From: JASBZA01 sp964392065
GTDB taxonomy: Bacteria; Bacillota; Clostridia; Saccharofermentanales; Fastidiosipilaceae
Assembly (NCBI GenBank): GCA_964392065.1
Contig: CAYMOG010000002.1
Coordinates: 62,001-126,000, forward strand
Direction of reading: 5' to 3'
DNA: 64,000 nt
Shown: piece after piece, positions 35,732 to 44,605 of the stretch
Layout: each line of letters begins with the position of its first letter
Position numbering within the stretch: position 1 is the stretch's first letter
Made by a program: the position numbers and the translations under genes
The notes under the pieces: generated by a model
What the model saw: only the letters and a program-made list of their open reading frames with translations
What the model was told of the DNA's origin: nothing
The model's database searches: none

Positions 35732-35743
35732 ATAATCTCCAAA

Positions 35744-36424
35744 CTAAATAATTTTAATAATTTCCGTGCTGTTTTTCACTATAGAATTGGCATCCACTAC
35801 TGATCGTAAGGAAGTAAGTGGGTAAACTTGTACACGCTTACCCAATATGGTGCCAGGATTCAAAACCGAATTACAGCCAATTTCACAACCATCACCGATA
35901 ATAGCTCCGAATTTACGAAGTTGAGTTTGTAAAATCTCTCCATCAGGAAAGCGAATTTTCACCGCTTGGTGGTCCTGACGAAAATTCGAAGTAATTACAC
36001 CCGCTCCGAAATGCACGTAATTGCCTAAAATAGAATCACCGACATAAGAGAAATGAGGGATATCAACATGGTTCATAAGAATTACATTTTTAAATTCACA
36101 GCTGTTTCCAATTACACAATTTTTTCCAATAAACACATTCCCTCGTATGTATGCACCAGGTCGTACTTCTGAACCTTCACCTATAATACAGGGACCATTT
36201 AGAACGGCTGTAGGTGATAGCTTAACGGTTCGATGCACCCATACATTCTCATCCATTTGTAGATAAGAATCCTCGTCTTGTAGCGTTTGAATGTAATCCA
36301 TTACAAATTGATTAATATGTGATAAAGCCTCCCAGGGATAATTGTGTGTTGCAAGAAACTTTTTAATTTTCATATCCTCTATAGAGAATAGATTCTCTAG
36401 ATTATAGTTTTCTAGTTGTATCAT
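35744..36424 (-). CDS. Left-handed beta-helix protein related to GlmU C-terminus, without uridylyltransferase domain
   Basis: The 226-residue protein has an N-terminal helical part (about 1-60) and then hexapeptide repeats from about residue 62 to the end: TAVLNGPCIIGEGSEVRPGAYIRG, VFIGKNCVIGNSCEF, VHFGAGVITSNF, IIGDGCEIGCNSVLNPGTILG. These build a left-handed beta-helix as in GlmU and other acyl- or nucleotidyltransferases. The GlmU uridylyltransferase domain with its GxGTRM motif is absent. Position before glmM suggests work on glucosamine-1-phosphate or a similar sugar, but this is inference. It overlaps the WYL gene by four bases. Confidence 0.75.
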   Translation of the reverse strand: MIQLENYNLENLFSIEDMKIKKFLATHNYPWEALSHINQFVMDYIQTLQDEDSYLQMDENVWVHRTVKLSPTAVLNGPCIIGEGSEVRPGAYIRGNVFIGKNCVIGNSCEFKNVILMNHVDIPHFSYVGDSILGNYVHFGAGVITSNFRQDHQAVKIRFPDGEILQTQLRKFGAIIGDGCEIGCNSVLNPGTILGKRVQVYPLTSLRSVVDANSIVKNSTEIIKII

Positions 36425-37440
36425 TGTTCACCATAGGCCTCCATCGCTCTACGCAAGAAATCTTTATAATTATCAATTTCCGAAGTAGGTTCTAATATTT
36501 TTGCGTCTCCACCAAATGCTGCAACCCAAGCGAAGAACCGGTCACTCACTTTAATTACTTGTTTCGTACGAAACCATTTTTCATCTTGATGTTCAATAAT
36601 TATGTCTTGACCAAATCGATCCAGAATGGATGTTAGTAAATTCTCTTTAAATCCAATGGTAATAACCTTGTCATTTCCACTATACATATCAAATACTCTT
36701 CTGGAATATTTTGCCGGCTCAAAATGTGTTGCTAACCTACGGCTATCTTCATTGCCTTCTTTACCTATTTCAATGGATTCCATCCGGTCTAAACGATAAT
36801 GTTTTTGCATATGTACACTTAAGTCTTCGGCTACTAGATAATAATGTTCATCATCCCAGAGTAAAGCAATAGGAAAAACATGGACACGATTTCCATCATT
36901 TCTTCGTATTTCTTTATAGGAAACTTTACCATTATGCTCATCGATCACCCAACGCTTATAAAAGAAAGAAATATTCTTGGACTCTTGGATGGCTCTTTGG
37001 ATTTTGTCAATATTATAATAGATTTGTTCATTTTCAGATTTCAATTTGATACGACTCATTACATGCACGTTACGTTCTAATTGAGAGCTCTGAGCCTTGG
37101 AAACAAACTTAGATAGCTTCTTACAAATTTCATCTGTTTTGCGTGGCGTTAAAAATCTAGAAGTACAAACAGCATCTACGAGGATTTTTGCTTCTACGAG
37201 TTGCAAATCCCTTGAAGCAAGATAGTAGGAAGCATTTTGGCCACCATTCTTGTAAATATCAATGCCAAAGTTTTCTAAAGCTTCTAAATCCTTATAGATA
37301 CTTTTGCGTTCTGCAGAAATACCGACTTCTGCGAGATAAGCAATAAGCTCTTTCGTTGTAACAGGATGCTCTTCATCTGTGTTCTCCCATAAGTATTTAA
37401 GAATATAGAGAATTTTCATTTTCTGTGCAGGTTTTTTCAA
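36421..37440 (-). CDS. WYL domain transcriptional regulator
   Basis: The 339-residue protein has an N-terminal winged helix (about 8-65: ILYILKYLWENTDEEHPVTTKEL, ISAERKSIYKDLEAL), a WYL domain (about 145-230: ISFFYKRWVIDE, RVHVFPIALLWDDEHYYLVAED, YRLDRMESIEI) and a WCX-type C-terminal domain. WYL domains bind ligands such as nucleic acid or nucleotides and control transcription. The start is TTG at 37440, eight bases after AAGGGG. It heads the operon with the beta-helix protein, glmM, galE and a membrane protein, so it may regulate its own operon. The target is not visible. Confidence 0.85.
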   Translation of the reverse strand: MKKPAQKMKILYILKYLWENTDEEHPVTTKELIAYLAEVGISAERKSIYKDLEALENFGIDIYKNGGQNASYYLASRDLQLVEAKILVDAVCTSRFLTPRKTDEICKKLSKFVSKAQSSQLERNVHVMSRIKLKSENEQIYYNIDKIQRAIQESKNISFFYKRWVIDEHNGKVSYKEIRRNDGNRVHVFPIALLWDDEHYYLVAEDLSVHMQKHYRLDRMESIEIGKEGNEDSRRLATHFEPAKYSRRVFDMYSGNDKVITIGFKENLLTSILDRFGQDIIIEHQDEKWFRTKQVIKVSDRFFAWVAAFGGDAKILEPTSEIDNYKDFLRRAMEAYGEQ

Positions 37441-37501
37441 GATAAATACCCCTTACCTAATTAATATATCCTATTATACCTATAAATGGACTTAAGAGAA
37501 A

Positions 37502-37533
37502 TAAAAAAACGACCTTACTTCTTGTAAGGTCGT
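37502..37533 (-). terminator. Terminator of pnp
   Basis: A 10-bp perfect stem, ACGACCTTAC (37509-37518) with GTAAGGTCGT (37524-37533), is followed on the minus strand by seven T. It lies 26 bases after the pnp stop. Confidence 0.93.
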
Positions 37534-37558
37534 CCTATATGTTTATATTTTTTAAGTA

Positions 37559-39871
37559 TTAATCTTGGTTTGAACGTGGTTTTCTAGGTTCTCTTGGTTT
37601 CGCGAAATCCCCACCGAAATCTGAGCGATTCTCTCTATCCCGATCTCTCGGTCTAGAATCCCTCTCTCTATTACCACGGTTAGAATCTCTACCCCCACCA
37701 TAATTATCACGATCTCTTGAGTTTCTATTCCTATTATTAGGACGATCGCTTCGTTCTTGACGAGGTCTCTCTTCATAGCCTTCAGGTTTATCTAACAAAT
37801 CACGAATAGATAAGTTGATTCTACCTTGGTCATCGATTTCTAAGACTTTTATCTTAACAATATCATCGACGGCCAATACATCTTCTACATTCTCTACACG
37901 ATCCCAAGACAATTTTGAAATATGTACGAGACCTTCTTTGCCAGGTAAGTATTCTACAAAAGCGCCGAAATTCATTAAACGCGTAACTCGGCCTTCGTAC
38001 ACTTGACCTGCTTCCGGTTCAGTGACAATACCTTCTACAATTGCAATTGCATGGCGACAGGCTTCAATATCACTAGAAGAGACATATACAGTACCGTCAT
38101 CTTCGATATCGACTTTAGCACCCGTATCTTCGATAATTTGATTGATTACTTTACCGCCCTTGCCTATAACTTCTCCAATTTTATCGACAGGAATCGTAGT
38201 TTGAAGAATCTTAGGAGCAGTTTCCTTGAGATCAGATCTTGCCTCGGAAATAGCTGGATTCATAACTTCTTCAATGATCTGGAGTCTACCCTTTTTCGTT
38301 AAAGCAAAAGCATCACGTATAATATCCATAGATAAACCGTTTACTTTAATATCAACCTGAATGCCCGTAATGCCCTCTGTTGTACCTGCAACCTTGAAGT
38401 CCATATCACCATAGAAGTCTTCTAAGCCCTGAATATCCATGAAGACTAAATAGTCACCTTCATCTTCAGGATTTACAATTAATCCTGCGGATATACCAGC
38501 AACGGGTCTCTTAATTGGAACACCAGCATCCATTAATGCCATACTAGATGCACAAACGGAACCTTGTGATGTAGATCCGTTAGACATGAGCACTTCAGAA
38601 ACAGAACGAATGGCATAGGGGAAATCTTCTTCAGAAGGCAATACACCTACTAGAGAGCGTTCAGCCAGGGCACCATGTCCAATTTCTCTTCTTCCTGGAG
38701 AACGGTTAGGCTTAGCCTCTCCTACGGAATAGCCAGGGAAATTATAATGATGTAGATAGCGTTTATACTCTTGATTATCTAAACCATCTAATACTTGAGC
38801 TTTTGCCATCGGTGCAAGCGTGACAATATTTAAAACTTGAGTTTGTCCACGCGAAAATAAAGCGGAACCATGAACAAGAGGAATCGTATCGACTTCCGCA
38901 TGAAGCGTACGTATAGCATTTAGTCCTCTTCCATCAACTCTTAAATGTTCTTTAAATAACTTATGGCGAACAACTTTTTTCTGTAGTGCATCAAATGCTG
39001 AACCAATGAATGGCTGAACTTCTTCATTTTCTGCAAAATGGTCTTGAATTTCACTTAAAACACGATCCATTTGTTCATCACGGAGCGCTTTATCATCGTG
39101 CATAATGTTTGCACTTACTTTGGCTTCAGCAAATGCTTCAATCGCTTCTTGAACTTCTGCCGGTACTGCCGAGGATATATAAGAGAACTTCTCTACTCCA
39201 ACTTCTGCAACAATTTCATCGATGAATGCACATAAGTCTTTTATTACAGCATAACCTGCTTCTATGGCTTCCATCATTTTATCATCTGGAACTTCGTGCG
39301 CTCCCGCTTCAATCATGCAAACCTTATCTCTTGTACCTGCTAGCGTTAAATCCAAAATAGATTTACTCTTCTGTTCCACATTAGGATTAATAACAATCTC
39401 ATCTTCTACTATACCTACATGTATAGAAGCCGTTGGACCGTTAAAAGGAATATCTGACATGGTAACTGCTAGAGAGGCGCCAAACATAGCACAAAATTCC
39501 GGTGAGTTGTCTTCTTCTACAGATAAAACTAGATTATTGATATGCACATCATTTCTCAAATCATCTGGAAAAAGGGGACGCATAGGTCTATCAATCGCAC
39601 GTGCGGTCAAGATAGCGTTTTCTGTTGGTCTACCTTCTCTTTTAAGGAAGCCACCTGGAAAACTTCCGATTGAATACATTTTCTCTTCATAGTCCACACT
39701 TAATGGAAAAAAGTCAATGCCTGGACGAATACTCTTAGATGCGGTTGCTGTGCTAAGGACTGTCGTTTTACCATACTTAATGAGGGCCGCTCCGTTGGCT
39801 AATTGGGCTAATTCTCCCACCTCAACTTGTAGCGTTCTGCCTGCTACTTCTCTTGAATATGTCTTTTTCAT
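37559..39871 (-). CDS. pnp: Polyribonucleotide nucleotidyltransferase (PNPase)
   Basis: PNPase degrades RNA 3' to 5' by phosphorolysis and can add tails. The 770-residue protein has two RNase PH domains (FFPLSVDYEEKMYS, RPLFPDDLRND; then DGRGLNAIRTLHAEV, SRGQTQVLNIVTLAP and SMDIIRDAFALT), a KH domain (KIGEVIGKGGKVINQI) and an S1 domain (VYEGRVTRLMNFGAFVEYLPGKEGLVHISKLS). After the S1 domain, residues 702-770 form an Arg/Asp/Asn-rich disordered tail. This is longer than in most PNPases and may bind RNA. The start follows GGAGG. A 7-bp stem in the leader could be an autoregulation site. Confidence 0.97.
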   Translation of the reverse strand: MKKTYSREVAGRTLQVEVGELAQLANGAALIKYGKTTVLSTATASKSIRPGIDFFPLSVDYEEKMYSIGSFPGGFLKREGRPTENAILTARAIDRPMRPLFPDDLRNDVHINNLVLSVEEDNSPEFCAMFGASLAVTMSDIPFNGPTASIHVGIVEDEIVINPNVEQKSKSILDLTLAGTRDKVCMIEAGAHEVPDDKMMEAIEAGYAVIKDLCAFIDEIVAEVGVEKFSYISSAVPAEVQEAIEAFAEAKVSANIMHDDKALRDEQMDRVLSEIQDHFAENEEVQPFIGSAFDALQKKVVRHKLFKEHLRVDGRGLNAIRTLHAEVDTIPLVHGSALFSRGQTQVLNIVTLAPMAKAQVLDGLDNQEYKRYLHHYNFPGYSVGEAKPNRSPGRREIGHGALAERSLVGVLPSEEDFPYAIRSVSEVLMSNGSTSQGSVCASSMALMDAGVPIKRPVAGISAGLIVNPEDEGDYLVFMDIQGLEDFYGDMDFKVAGTTEGITGIQVDIKVNGLSMDIIRDAFALTKKGRLQIIEEVMNPAISEARSDLKETAPKILQTTIPVDKIGEVIGKGGKVINQIIEDTGAKVDIEDDGTVYVSSSDIEACRHAIAIVEGIVTEPEAGQVYEGRVTRLMNFGAFVEYLPGKEGLVHISKLSWDRVENVEDVLAVDDIVKIKVLEIDDQGRINLSIRDLLDKPEGYEERPRQERSDRPNNRNRNSRDRDNYGGGRDSNRGNRERDSRPRDRDRENRSDFGGDFAKPREPRKPRSNQD

Positions 39872-39904
39872 AAAACCTCCGAATATTTACTTGAGCTGTA
39901 GGCT

Positions 39905-39943
39905 GTAGAACCAAAACACCTTCAGGAGATGGTCTCGTTCTAC
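39905..39943 (-). promoter_or_regulatory. Candidate stem-loop in the pnp leader
   Basis: GTAGAAC (39905-39911) pairs with GTTCTAC (39937-39943), 33 bases before the pnp start codon and after the rpsO terminator. A leader hairpin is known to mediate pnp autocontrol in enterobacteria; here it is only a positional parallel. Confidence 0.35.
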
Positions 39944-39971
39944 GTACTACTACTCAACAAATTTATTATAC

Positions 39972-40002
39972 AAAAAAAGCAGGGTCTTTGCCCTGCTTTT
40001 TT
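39972..40002 (-). terminator. Terminator of rpsO
   Basis: AAGCAGGG (39977-39984) pairs with CCCTGCTT (39991-39998) around a six-base loop, with a seven-base T run on the minus strand. It lies 15 bases past the rpsO stop; some read-through into pnp is likely, as in other bacteria. Confidence 0.9.
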
Positions 40003-40013
40003 ATTCTTAGTTC

Positions 40014-40274
40014 CTATTTACGTAAGCCTAAACGTTCAATTAAAGTTCTATAGCGCTCAATATCTAGTTTCATCAAATAATCTAGCATGCCGCGACGATT
40101 ACCAACTAATTGAAGTAGTCCACGTCTTGAGTGATGATCGTGTGGATGTGTCTTAAGATGTTCAGTTAAATGCTTAATGCGTGCCGTTAATAATGCAACT
40201 TGAACTTCTGGAGATCCTGTATCTCCTTCGTGGGTTGCATATTCTTGAATAATTGCTTGTTTGTCGATAGTCAT
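40014..40274 (-). CDS. rpsO: 30S ribosomal protein S15
   Basis: S15 binds the central domain of 16S rRNA and helps form a bridge to the 50S subunit. The 86-residue protein shows KQAIIQEYATHEGDTGSPEVQ, LTARIKHLTEHLKTHPHDHHS, RRGLLQLVGNRRGMLDYL and the ending YRTLIERLGLRK, all canonical. It is three residues short of the usual 89. The start follows GGAGG. It has its own strong promoter and a 76-base leader. Confidence 0.98.
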   Translation of the reverse strand: MTIDKQAIIQEYATHEGDTGSPEVQVALLTARIKHLTEHLKTHPHDHHSRRGLLQLVGNRRGMLDYLMKLDIERYRTLIERLGLRK

Positions 40275-40350
40275 TTTCTATCCTCCTATAATAATTAGCC
40301 TCTATCTGCGTAATGGGTGGATAACTCCTCTAACCCAGACAGGGTACAAC
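40275..40350 (-). promoter_or_regulatory. rpsO 5' leader with alternative pairings
   Basis: In the predicted 76-base leader a GGGT can pair either with the ACCC just upstream (ACCC-TGTCT-GGGT) or with an ACCC 18 bases downstream, so two exclusive folds are possible. S15 leaders in several bacteria bind S15 and repress translation. This one is not matched to a known class by me. Confidence 0.35.
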
Positions 40351-40356
40351 TTGAAC

Positions 40357-40385
40357 ATTATATAAGATACGTCATCATAATGCAA
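40357..40385 (-). promoter_or_regulatory. SigA promoter of rpsO
   Basis: TTGCAT (-35, 40380-40385) and TATAAT (-10, 40357-40362) are spaced by exactly 17 bases on the minus strand. The -35 lies only eight bases past the pairing end of the RNase P RNA. Confidence 0.85.
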
Positions 40386-40390
40386 ATGAA

Positions 40391-40742
40391 ATCTGAGATA
40401 ACCTATAAGCCGGGTTCTGTCTAGGACAATCATTTATCTAGGCCTAATATCTCTACTAGGCTCCAGCCACCTCCTCGGAACGCATGAACCTTCTGCATAT
40501 GTTCCTCCACGGTGTTGCTCCGGACGGGGTTTACAGGGACGCAATCTGTTACCAGATCACCGGTGAGCTCTTACCTCACCTTTCCACCCTTACCGATAAA
40601 TCGGCGGTATATTTCTGTTGCACTTTCCTTGAAGTCGCCTTCACCGGGAACTACCCGGCGCCCTTGGTTCTAGGGAGCCCGGACTTTCCTCACGCATAGT
40701 CTTTCGACTCATGCCCGCGATTGTCCAGCTATCTCAGAAATC
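40391..40742 (-). ncRNA. rnpB: RNase P RNA (bacterial class A type)
   Basis: RNase P RNA is the catalytic subunit that trims tRNA 5' ends. On the minus strand the conserved core is plain: GAGGAAAGTCCGGGCTC near the 5' end, GTGCAACAGAAA, AAGGGTGGAAAGGTGAGGT, GTAAACCCC and the closing AGAACCCGGCTTATAGG near the 3' end. The outer helix P1 is visible as CTGAGATA (minus, plus-strand bases 40730-40737) pairing with TATCTCAG (plus-strand 40393-40400). The ends are set by P1 and the upstream -10, so they are good to a few bases. It lies between nif3 and rpsO. Confidence 0.96.
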
Positions 40743-40748
40743 CTATGT

Positions 40749-40754
40749 ATTATA
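40749..40754 (-). promoter_or_regulatory. Probable -10 element of rnpB
   Basis: TATAAT on the minus strand sits seven bases before the likely 5' end of the RNase P RNA at 40742. The -35 (CTGTAT, 17 bases upstream, inside the end of nif3) is poor. Confidence 0.5.
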
Positions 40755-40769
40755 CACTGAATTGCTATA

Positions 40770-41630
40770 TTATACAGACTCTAAATCATAATAATTTTGA
40801 CCAGAGTAAACATGAACATGATGAGTTTCTTCTTTTTCTTGCGCCAAAATATTAGAAATATAATGTCCTAAATCTTCCAATACGAAATATTCGCTCAAAT
40901 AATGACCGAGACAAATAACCGCAATGCCTCTTTCTCTAAAGTATAAGCTATCATGGTATTTCATTTCACCCGTGATGATAAGATGAATATCCTGCTCTAC
41001 TGTAGCGAGATTCCATGTGCCATCCCACGATCCACCGCTTAGAGCAATTTTTTGGACTATTTTATCTTCCGAGAAATTGCATTGTATGTGTCCTTGTGCC
41101 AAAGCTTTCGCAAAAGTATACCAATGTTCAAGTTGACTCTCTTGTCTAATAAGCTGTACGAGTCCCACTTGCCTCCCCACATACTGTTCTCGATTGGGAA
41201 TCCATGTAGGCAATAGCGCTTCTTTAATCGTCAATCCATGTGGAGTGAGAACATAAGGCGTTATTTTATTATCGAGCTCAAATGCTTTGGCCAGAGAATA
41301 ATTAACGCCCCATGGTGCAGCATCTAAGTTCGTATGCATAGAATACACATGAATTTCAGATTGAACTAAATCCATAATGTTCTTTTGTTCATGAACAGCA
41401 TGGTTTAAGGATTTTATTCCGGCAAAGAACATAGGATGGTGTGTAATAATAAGGTCCGCATTTTTATCTCTAGCAAAATTTACTGTTTTAGAATCTATAT
41501 CTAGAGCCAAGACAATAGTTTTTATATTCTTCTCTAAGTTCCCCAATTGTAAACCCGAATTATCCCATTCCTCTTGCCATGCTAGAGGAGCGAGCGTCTC
41601 TAAGTGGTGGGTTAAGTTTTTTAATAGCAT
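40770..41630 (-). CDS. Nif3-like dinuclear metal-centre protein
   Basis: The 286-residue protein belongs to the Nif3/YqfO/DUF34 family, which forms rings and carries two metal ions. Visible features are the N-terminal ETLAPLAWQEEWDNSGLQLG, the metal ligands of LIITHHPMFFAG (about residue 62), the HTNLDAAPWGVNYSLA segment (about 100) and ALSGGSWDGTW plus TGEMKYHDSL near the C-terminus. It lacks the roughly 90-residue middle insert of Bacillus YqfO. The molecular role is debated (GTP cyclohydrolase-like claims exist). It follows rpoD with a one-base overlap, a common arrangement in Bacillota. Confidence 0.9.
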   Translation of the reverse strand: MLLKNLTHHLETLAPLAWQEEWDNSGLQLGNLEKNIKTIVLALDIDSKTVNFARDKNADLIITHHPMFFAGIKSLNHAVHEQKNIMDLVQSEIHVYSMHTNLDAAPWGVNYSLAKAFELDNKITPYVLTPHGLTIKEALLPTWIPNREQYVGRQVGLVQLIRQESQLEHWYTFAKALAQGHIQCNFSEDKIVQKIALSGGSWDGTWNLATVEQDIHLIITGEMKYHDSLYFRERGIAVICLGHYLSEYFVLEDLGHYISNILAQEKEETHHVHVYSGQNYYDLESV

Positions 41631-42697
41631 TAGTCTAAATAATCCTTTAATTTCTTGCTACGGGATGGATGTCTTAACTTACGCAAGGCTTTTGCTTCAA
41701 TCTGACGAATTCTTTCTCTTGTAACACCGAACTCCTTGCCAACCTCTTCTAGCGTTCTAGGTCTACCGTCATCGAGTCCGAAACGCAAGCGAAGCACCTT
41801 TTCTTCACGTTGGGTGAGACTTCCTAATATTTCATTGAGCTGTTCTTTTAACAATGTAAAAGCTGCTTGTTGTTCTGGCGAAGGCACATCTTCATCGGGA
41901 ATAAAATCTCCCAAATGAGAATCTTCTTCCTCACCTATCGGCTTCTCGAGAGATACGGGCTCTTGAGAAATTTTCATAATATTCCTAACTTTATCCGGAG
42001 TCATATCCAGTTCAGCGGCTAGTTCATCAACTTCAGGTTCTCTCCCTAATTCTTGGACTAATTGTCTCTGTGTTCTAACCAATTTGTTTATAGTTTCCAC
42101 CATATGTACCGGGATACGTATGGTTCTAGCTTGGTCTGCAATAGCTCTGGTTATGGACTGACGGATCCACCAAGTCGCATAAGTGGAGAATTTAAATCCT
42201 TTGGTATAGTCAAATTTCTCTACAGCTTTTAATAGACCTAAGTTACCTTCTTGAATGAGATCTAAGAAAGACAAACCGCGTCCTGTATAGCGTTTAGCTA
42301 TGGATACAACTAGTCTTAAGTTGGCTTCGGCTAAATGATCGCGGGCGACGGTATCGCCTGCTTCCATGGCCTGTGCTAACTCTTTTTCTTCATCCGCTGT
42401 AAGGAGATCCACCTTACCGATTTCCTTAAGATACATACGAACGGGGTCATCTACACTAACCTGTTCAACTTTTTTCTTCTTACCCGCATCGTCATCCTTG
42501 GTAATATCATCTAAATCATCTTCTGGAATATCTGCATTAATCTTAATGCCTTCTGCTTCCAACTGGACAAGAATATTTTCTATCTCATCGAAATCAATAT
42601 CATTTTTCTCCAATGCATCGATAACTTCTTGATAAGCAATCTGATTATTACTTGCTTTACCTCTTTTAATTAAATCTTTAATTATTGATTTGGCCAT
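41630..42697 (-). CDS. rpoD: Primary sigma factor SigA (RpoD)
   Basis: This is the housekeeping sigma factor, 355 residues, close to Bacillus SigA in size. A region 1.1-like acidic N-terminus (1-80) precedes DDPVRMYLKEIG (region 1.2). Then come NLRLVVSIAKRYTGRGLSF, LDLIQEGNLGLLKAVEKFDY and FSTYATWWIRQSITRAI (region 2). The C-terminal part has LTQREEKVLRLRFGLDD and the region 4.2 helix-turn-helix LEEVGKEFGVTRERIRQIE. It follows dnaG by 12 bases in the usual macromolecular synthesis cluster; rpsU is absent. The promoters annotated here match the sites this type of sigma reads. Confidence 0.98.
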   Translation of the reverse strand: MAKSIIKDLIKRGKASNNQIAYQEVIDALEKNDIDFDEIENILVQLEAEGIKINADIPEDDLDDITKDDDAGKKKKVEQVSVDDPVRMYLKEIGKVDLLTADEEKELAQAMEAGDTVARDHLAEANLRLVVSIAKRYTGRGLSFLDLIQEGNLGLLKAVEKFDYTKGFKFSTYATWWIRQSITRAIADQARTIRIPVHMVETINKLVRTQRQLVQELGREPEVDELAAELDMTPDKVRNIMKISQEPVSLEKPIGEEEDSHLGDFIPDEDVPSPEQQAAFTLLKEQLNEILGSLTQREEKVLRLRFGLDDGRPRTLEEVGKEFGVTRERIRQIEAKALRKLRHPSRSKKLKDYLD

Positions 42698-42709
42698 TTA
42701 AAACTCCTT

Positions 42710-44605
42710 CTATTCCTCACTTTTATGTATACTATTTTCTAAACTTTGCAATACTTGCATTATTGTTTTTCTTTCCTGACTCACCCACAAAAACTTCTTC
42801 CGAATCTCACTATTATCTTGACCTTCTTGTGGATGATCCAAGAGGTAAGTATAGTATTTACTTAGCCTTGCAAAATAATCTTGCTTAATCAATAACGCTT
42901 GCGTTTGCATCAGCAGATAATTTTCTTCATCATTGCGACTGGTATCTTCTTCATAGAGAAATCGACTCATGATCGGAAGCAAAATCTCTCTTATGTCTTC
43001 GTCTTCTTGATTAAGTAATTGTAAGAAGATATCCTCATTTAAGCGATTCTCTTCTGCCAAAGTTAAAACTTTTCCTACAAAAGACCTTACCTGCTTCTCC
43101 TTGAACCAAGAGGCATGTAGCTCCAAATTTCGTTCTCGATACAAATCATTTCGTTTTACGATTCTTGCCAGAACACTCGCTTCTGTATAGGTTAAATGAA
43201 CTCGAGATTCTTTATTGGATGGACTCTCTGAACTCAAATTTGATTGGAGAGTATCGTTTTTTAGAGGTTCACTTTTCAGAGGAGAGTAGCTTTTACTTGC
43301 ATGCTTTTGTTCTTCTTCGCGCATACGTAAGAGTAAATGCACGGAATCCTCTGGAACTTCAAGCGTCCTAGCAACTTCAGGAACATGCAGTTGTCTTAGA
43401 ACAGGATTATTTATACTTAATAATAAACTTGCAGCTAAATCTTGATATTTATGTTTATCTAAGTTAGCGTTATATGTTGCTTCCTCTCTAATATGAAGGA
43501 ACTTATAATCTAAACCTTTCATGACATGATTGAGTTGATAGCGGAAGTCAGCTGGTGTATTGGTTCTCAAGAAATCGTCTGGATCTTTGGCACCATCTAG
43601 GATTAAAACATAGGATTCTACATTTTTTTCTTCTAATACATCAATATTACGTATGCTGGCCATCCTGCCTGCTCTATCCATATCATAGGAGAGTATGATT
43701 TCTTCACGATATTTACGCAGTAATTTTGCTTGATCACTTGTTAGAGCCGTTCCTAGTGACGCAACAACCTCATCAAATCCTGCTTGATGTAATGTAATAC
43801 AATCCATATAGCCTTCTACTACAATCAATCGTTCCGCTTTGGTTCGCTTAGCTATATTAAGGCCATATAAGTGTTTGCCCTTAGTATATATTAGCGTCTC
43901 TGGGCTATTTAGGTACTTAGGCATACTGTCATCTAGCACTCTAGCACCAAATGCCACAATATTACCTATCACATCAATAATAGGAAATATGAGTCTATTT
44001 CTGAACAGGTCATACCAATTTCCATTCTTGTTCTTCTTAAATAAGCCAGATTCTTCGATTTCTTCTTCTGTAAAACCTTTATTTCGCAAATGATTAAGTA
44101 GACCTTGCCATTGATTAGGAGCAAAACCTAAACCGAAACTAGCGGCAGTCTGTTTACTAATTCTTCGTTCTTGCATATAGACTAGTGCATCTCTCCCCAA
44201 GGGTGAGTATAGAGCTTTATAGAAATAACGAGCCGCTTCTTTATTCAAAGCATATAAACGTTCGCGTTTATCCTTTTGTTCTTGATATCTGGCATCATCT
44301 CCATGGTCGTCAGGAATATCGATTCCCACACGGTCCGCTAAGAATCTCACGGCTTCAGGGTAAGACATATGCTCAATCGCCATAATAAAACTAATCGCAT
44401 CGCCACCCTTATTGCAGCCAAAACAATAAAACATTTGTTTACTAGGCGATACACTAAAAGACGGTGTTTTCTCATCATGAAATGGACAGAGTCCAAAGAG
44501 ATTCTGTCTTGACTTACTCTCTAAGCTGACATAGGAAGAAACAAGTTCTACTATGTCATTCTTATTTTTTACTTCTTCGATGATTTTCTCGGGTATTCTC
44601 GCCAT
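42710..44605 (-). CDS. dnaG: DNA primase
   Basis: DnaG makes RNA primers for replication. The 631-residue protein has the CHC2 zinc finger (LCPFHDEKTPSFSVSP, then FYCFGCNKGGDAISF) at about residues 38-75, the RNA polymerase core with GFAPNQW and IFPIIDVIGNIVAFGARVL, and the Toprim motif IVVEGYMDCITLHQ followed by SYDMDRAG. The C-terminal third (about 440-631) is the helicase-binding domain and is divergent with a Ser/Lys-rich linker, as is usual. It is the first gene of the cluster with rpoD and nif3. Confidence 0.97.
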   Translation of the reverse strand: MARIPEKIIEEVKNKNDIVELVSSYVSLESKSRQNLFGLCPFHDEKTPSFSVSPSKQMFYCFGCNKGGDAISFIMAIEHMSYPEAVRFLADRVGIDIPDDHGDDARYQEQKDKRERLYALNKEAARYFYKALYSPLGRDALVYMQERRISKQTAASFGLGFAPNQWQGLLNHLRNKGFTEEEIEESGLFKKNKNGNWYDLFRNRLIFPIIDVIGNIVAFGARVLDDSMPKYLNSPETLIYTKGKHLYGLNIAKRTKAERLIVVEGYMDCITLHQAGFDEVVASLGTALTSDQAKLLRKYREEIILSYDMDRAGRMASIRNIDVLEEKNVESYVLILDGAKDPDDFLRTNTPADFRYQLNHVMKGLDYKFLHIREEATYNANLDKHKYQDLAASLLLSINNPVLRQLHVPEVARTLEVPEDSVHLLLRMREEEQKHASKSYSPLKSEPLKNDTLQSNLSSESPSNKESRVHLTYTEASVLARIVKRNDLYRERNLELHASWFKEKQVRSFVGKVLTLAEENRLNEDIFLQLLNQEDEDIREILLPIMSRFLYEEDTSRNDEENYLLMQTQALLIKQDYFARLSKYYTYLLDHPQEGQDNSEIRKKFLWVSQERKTIMQVLQSLENSIHKSEE

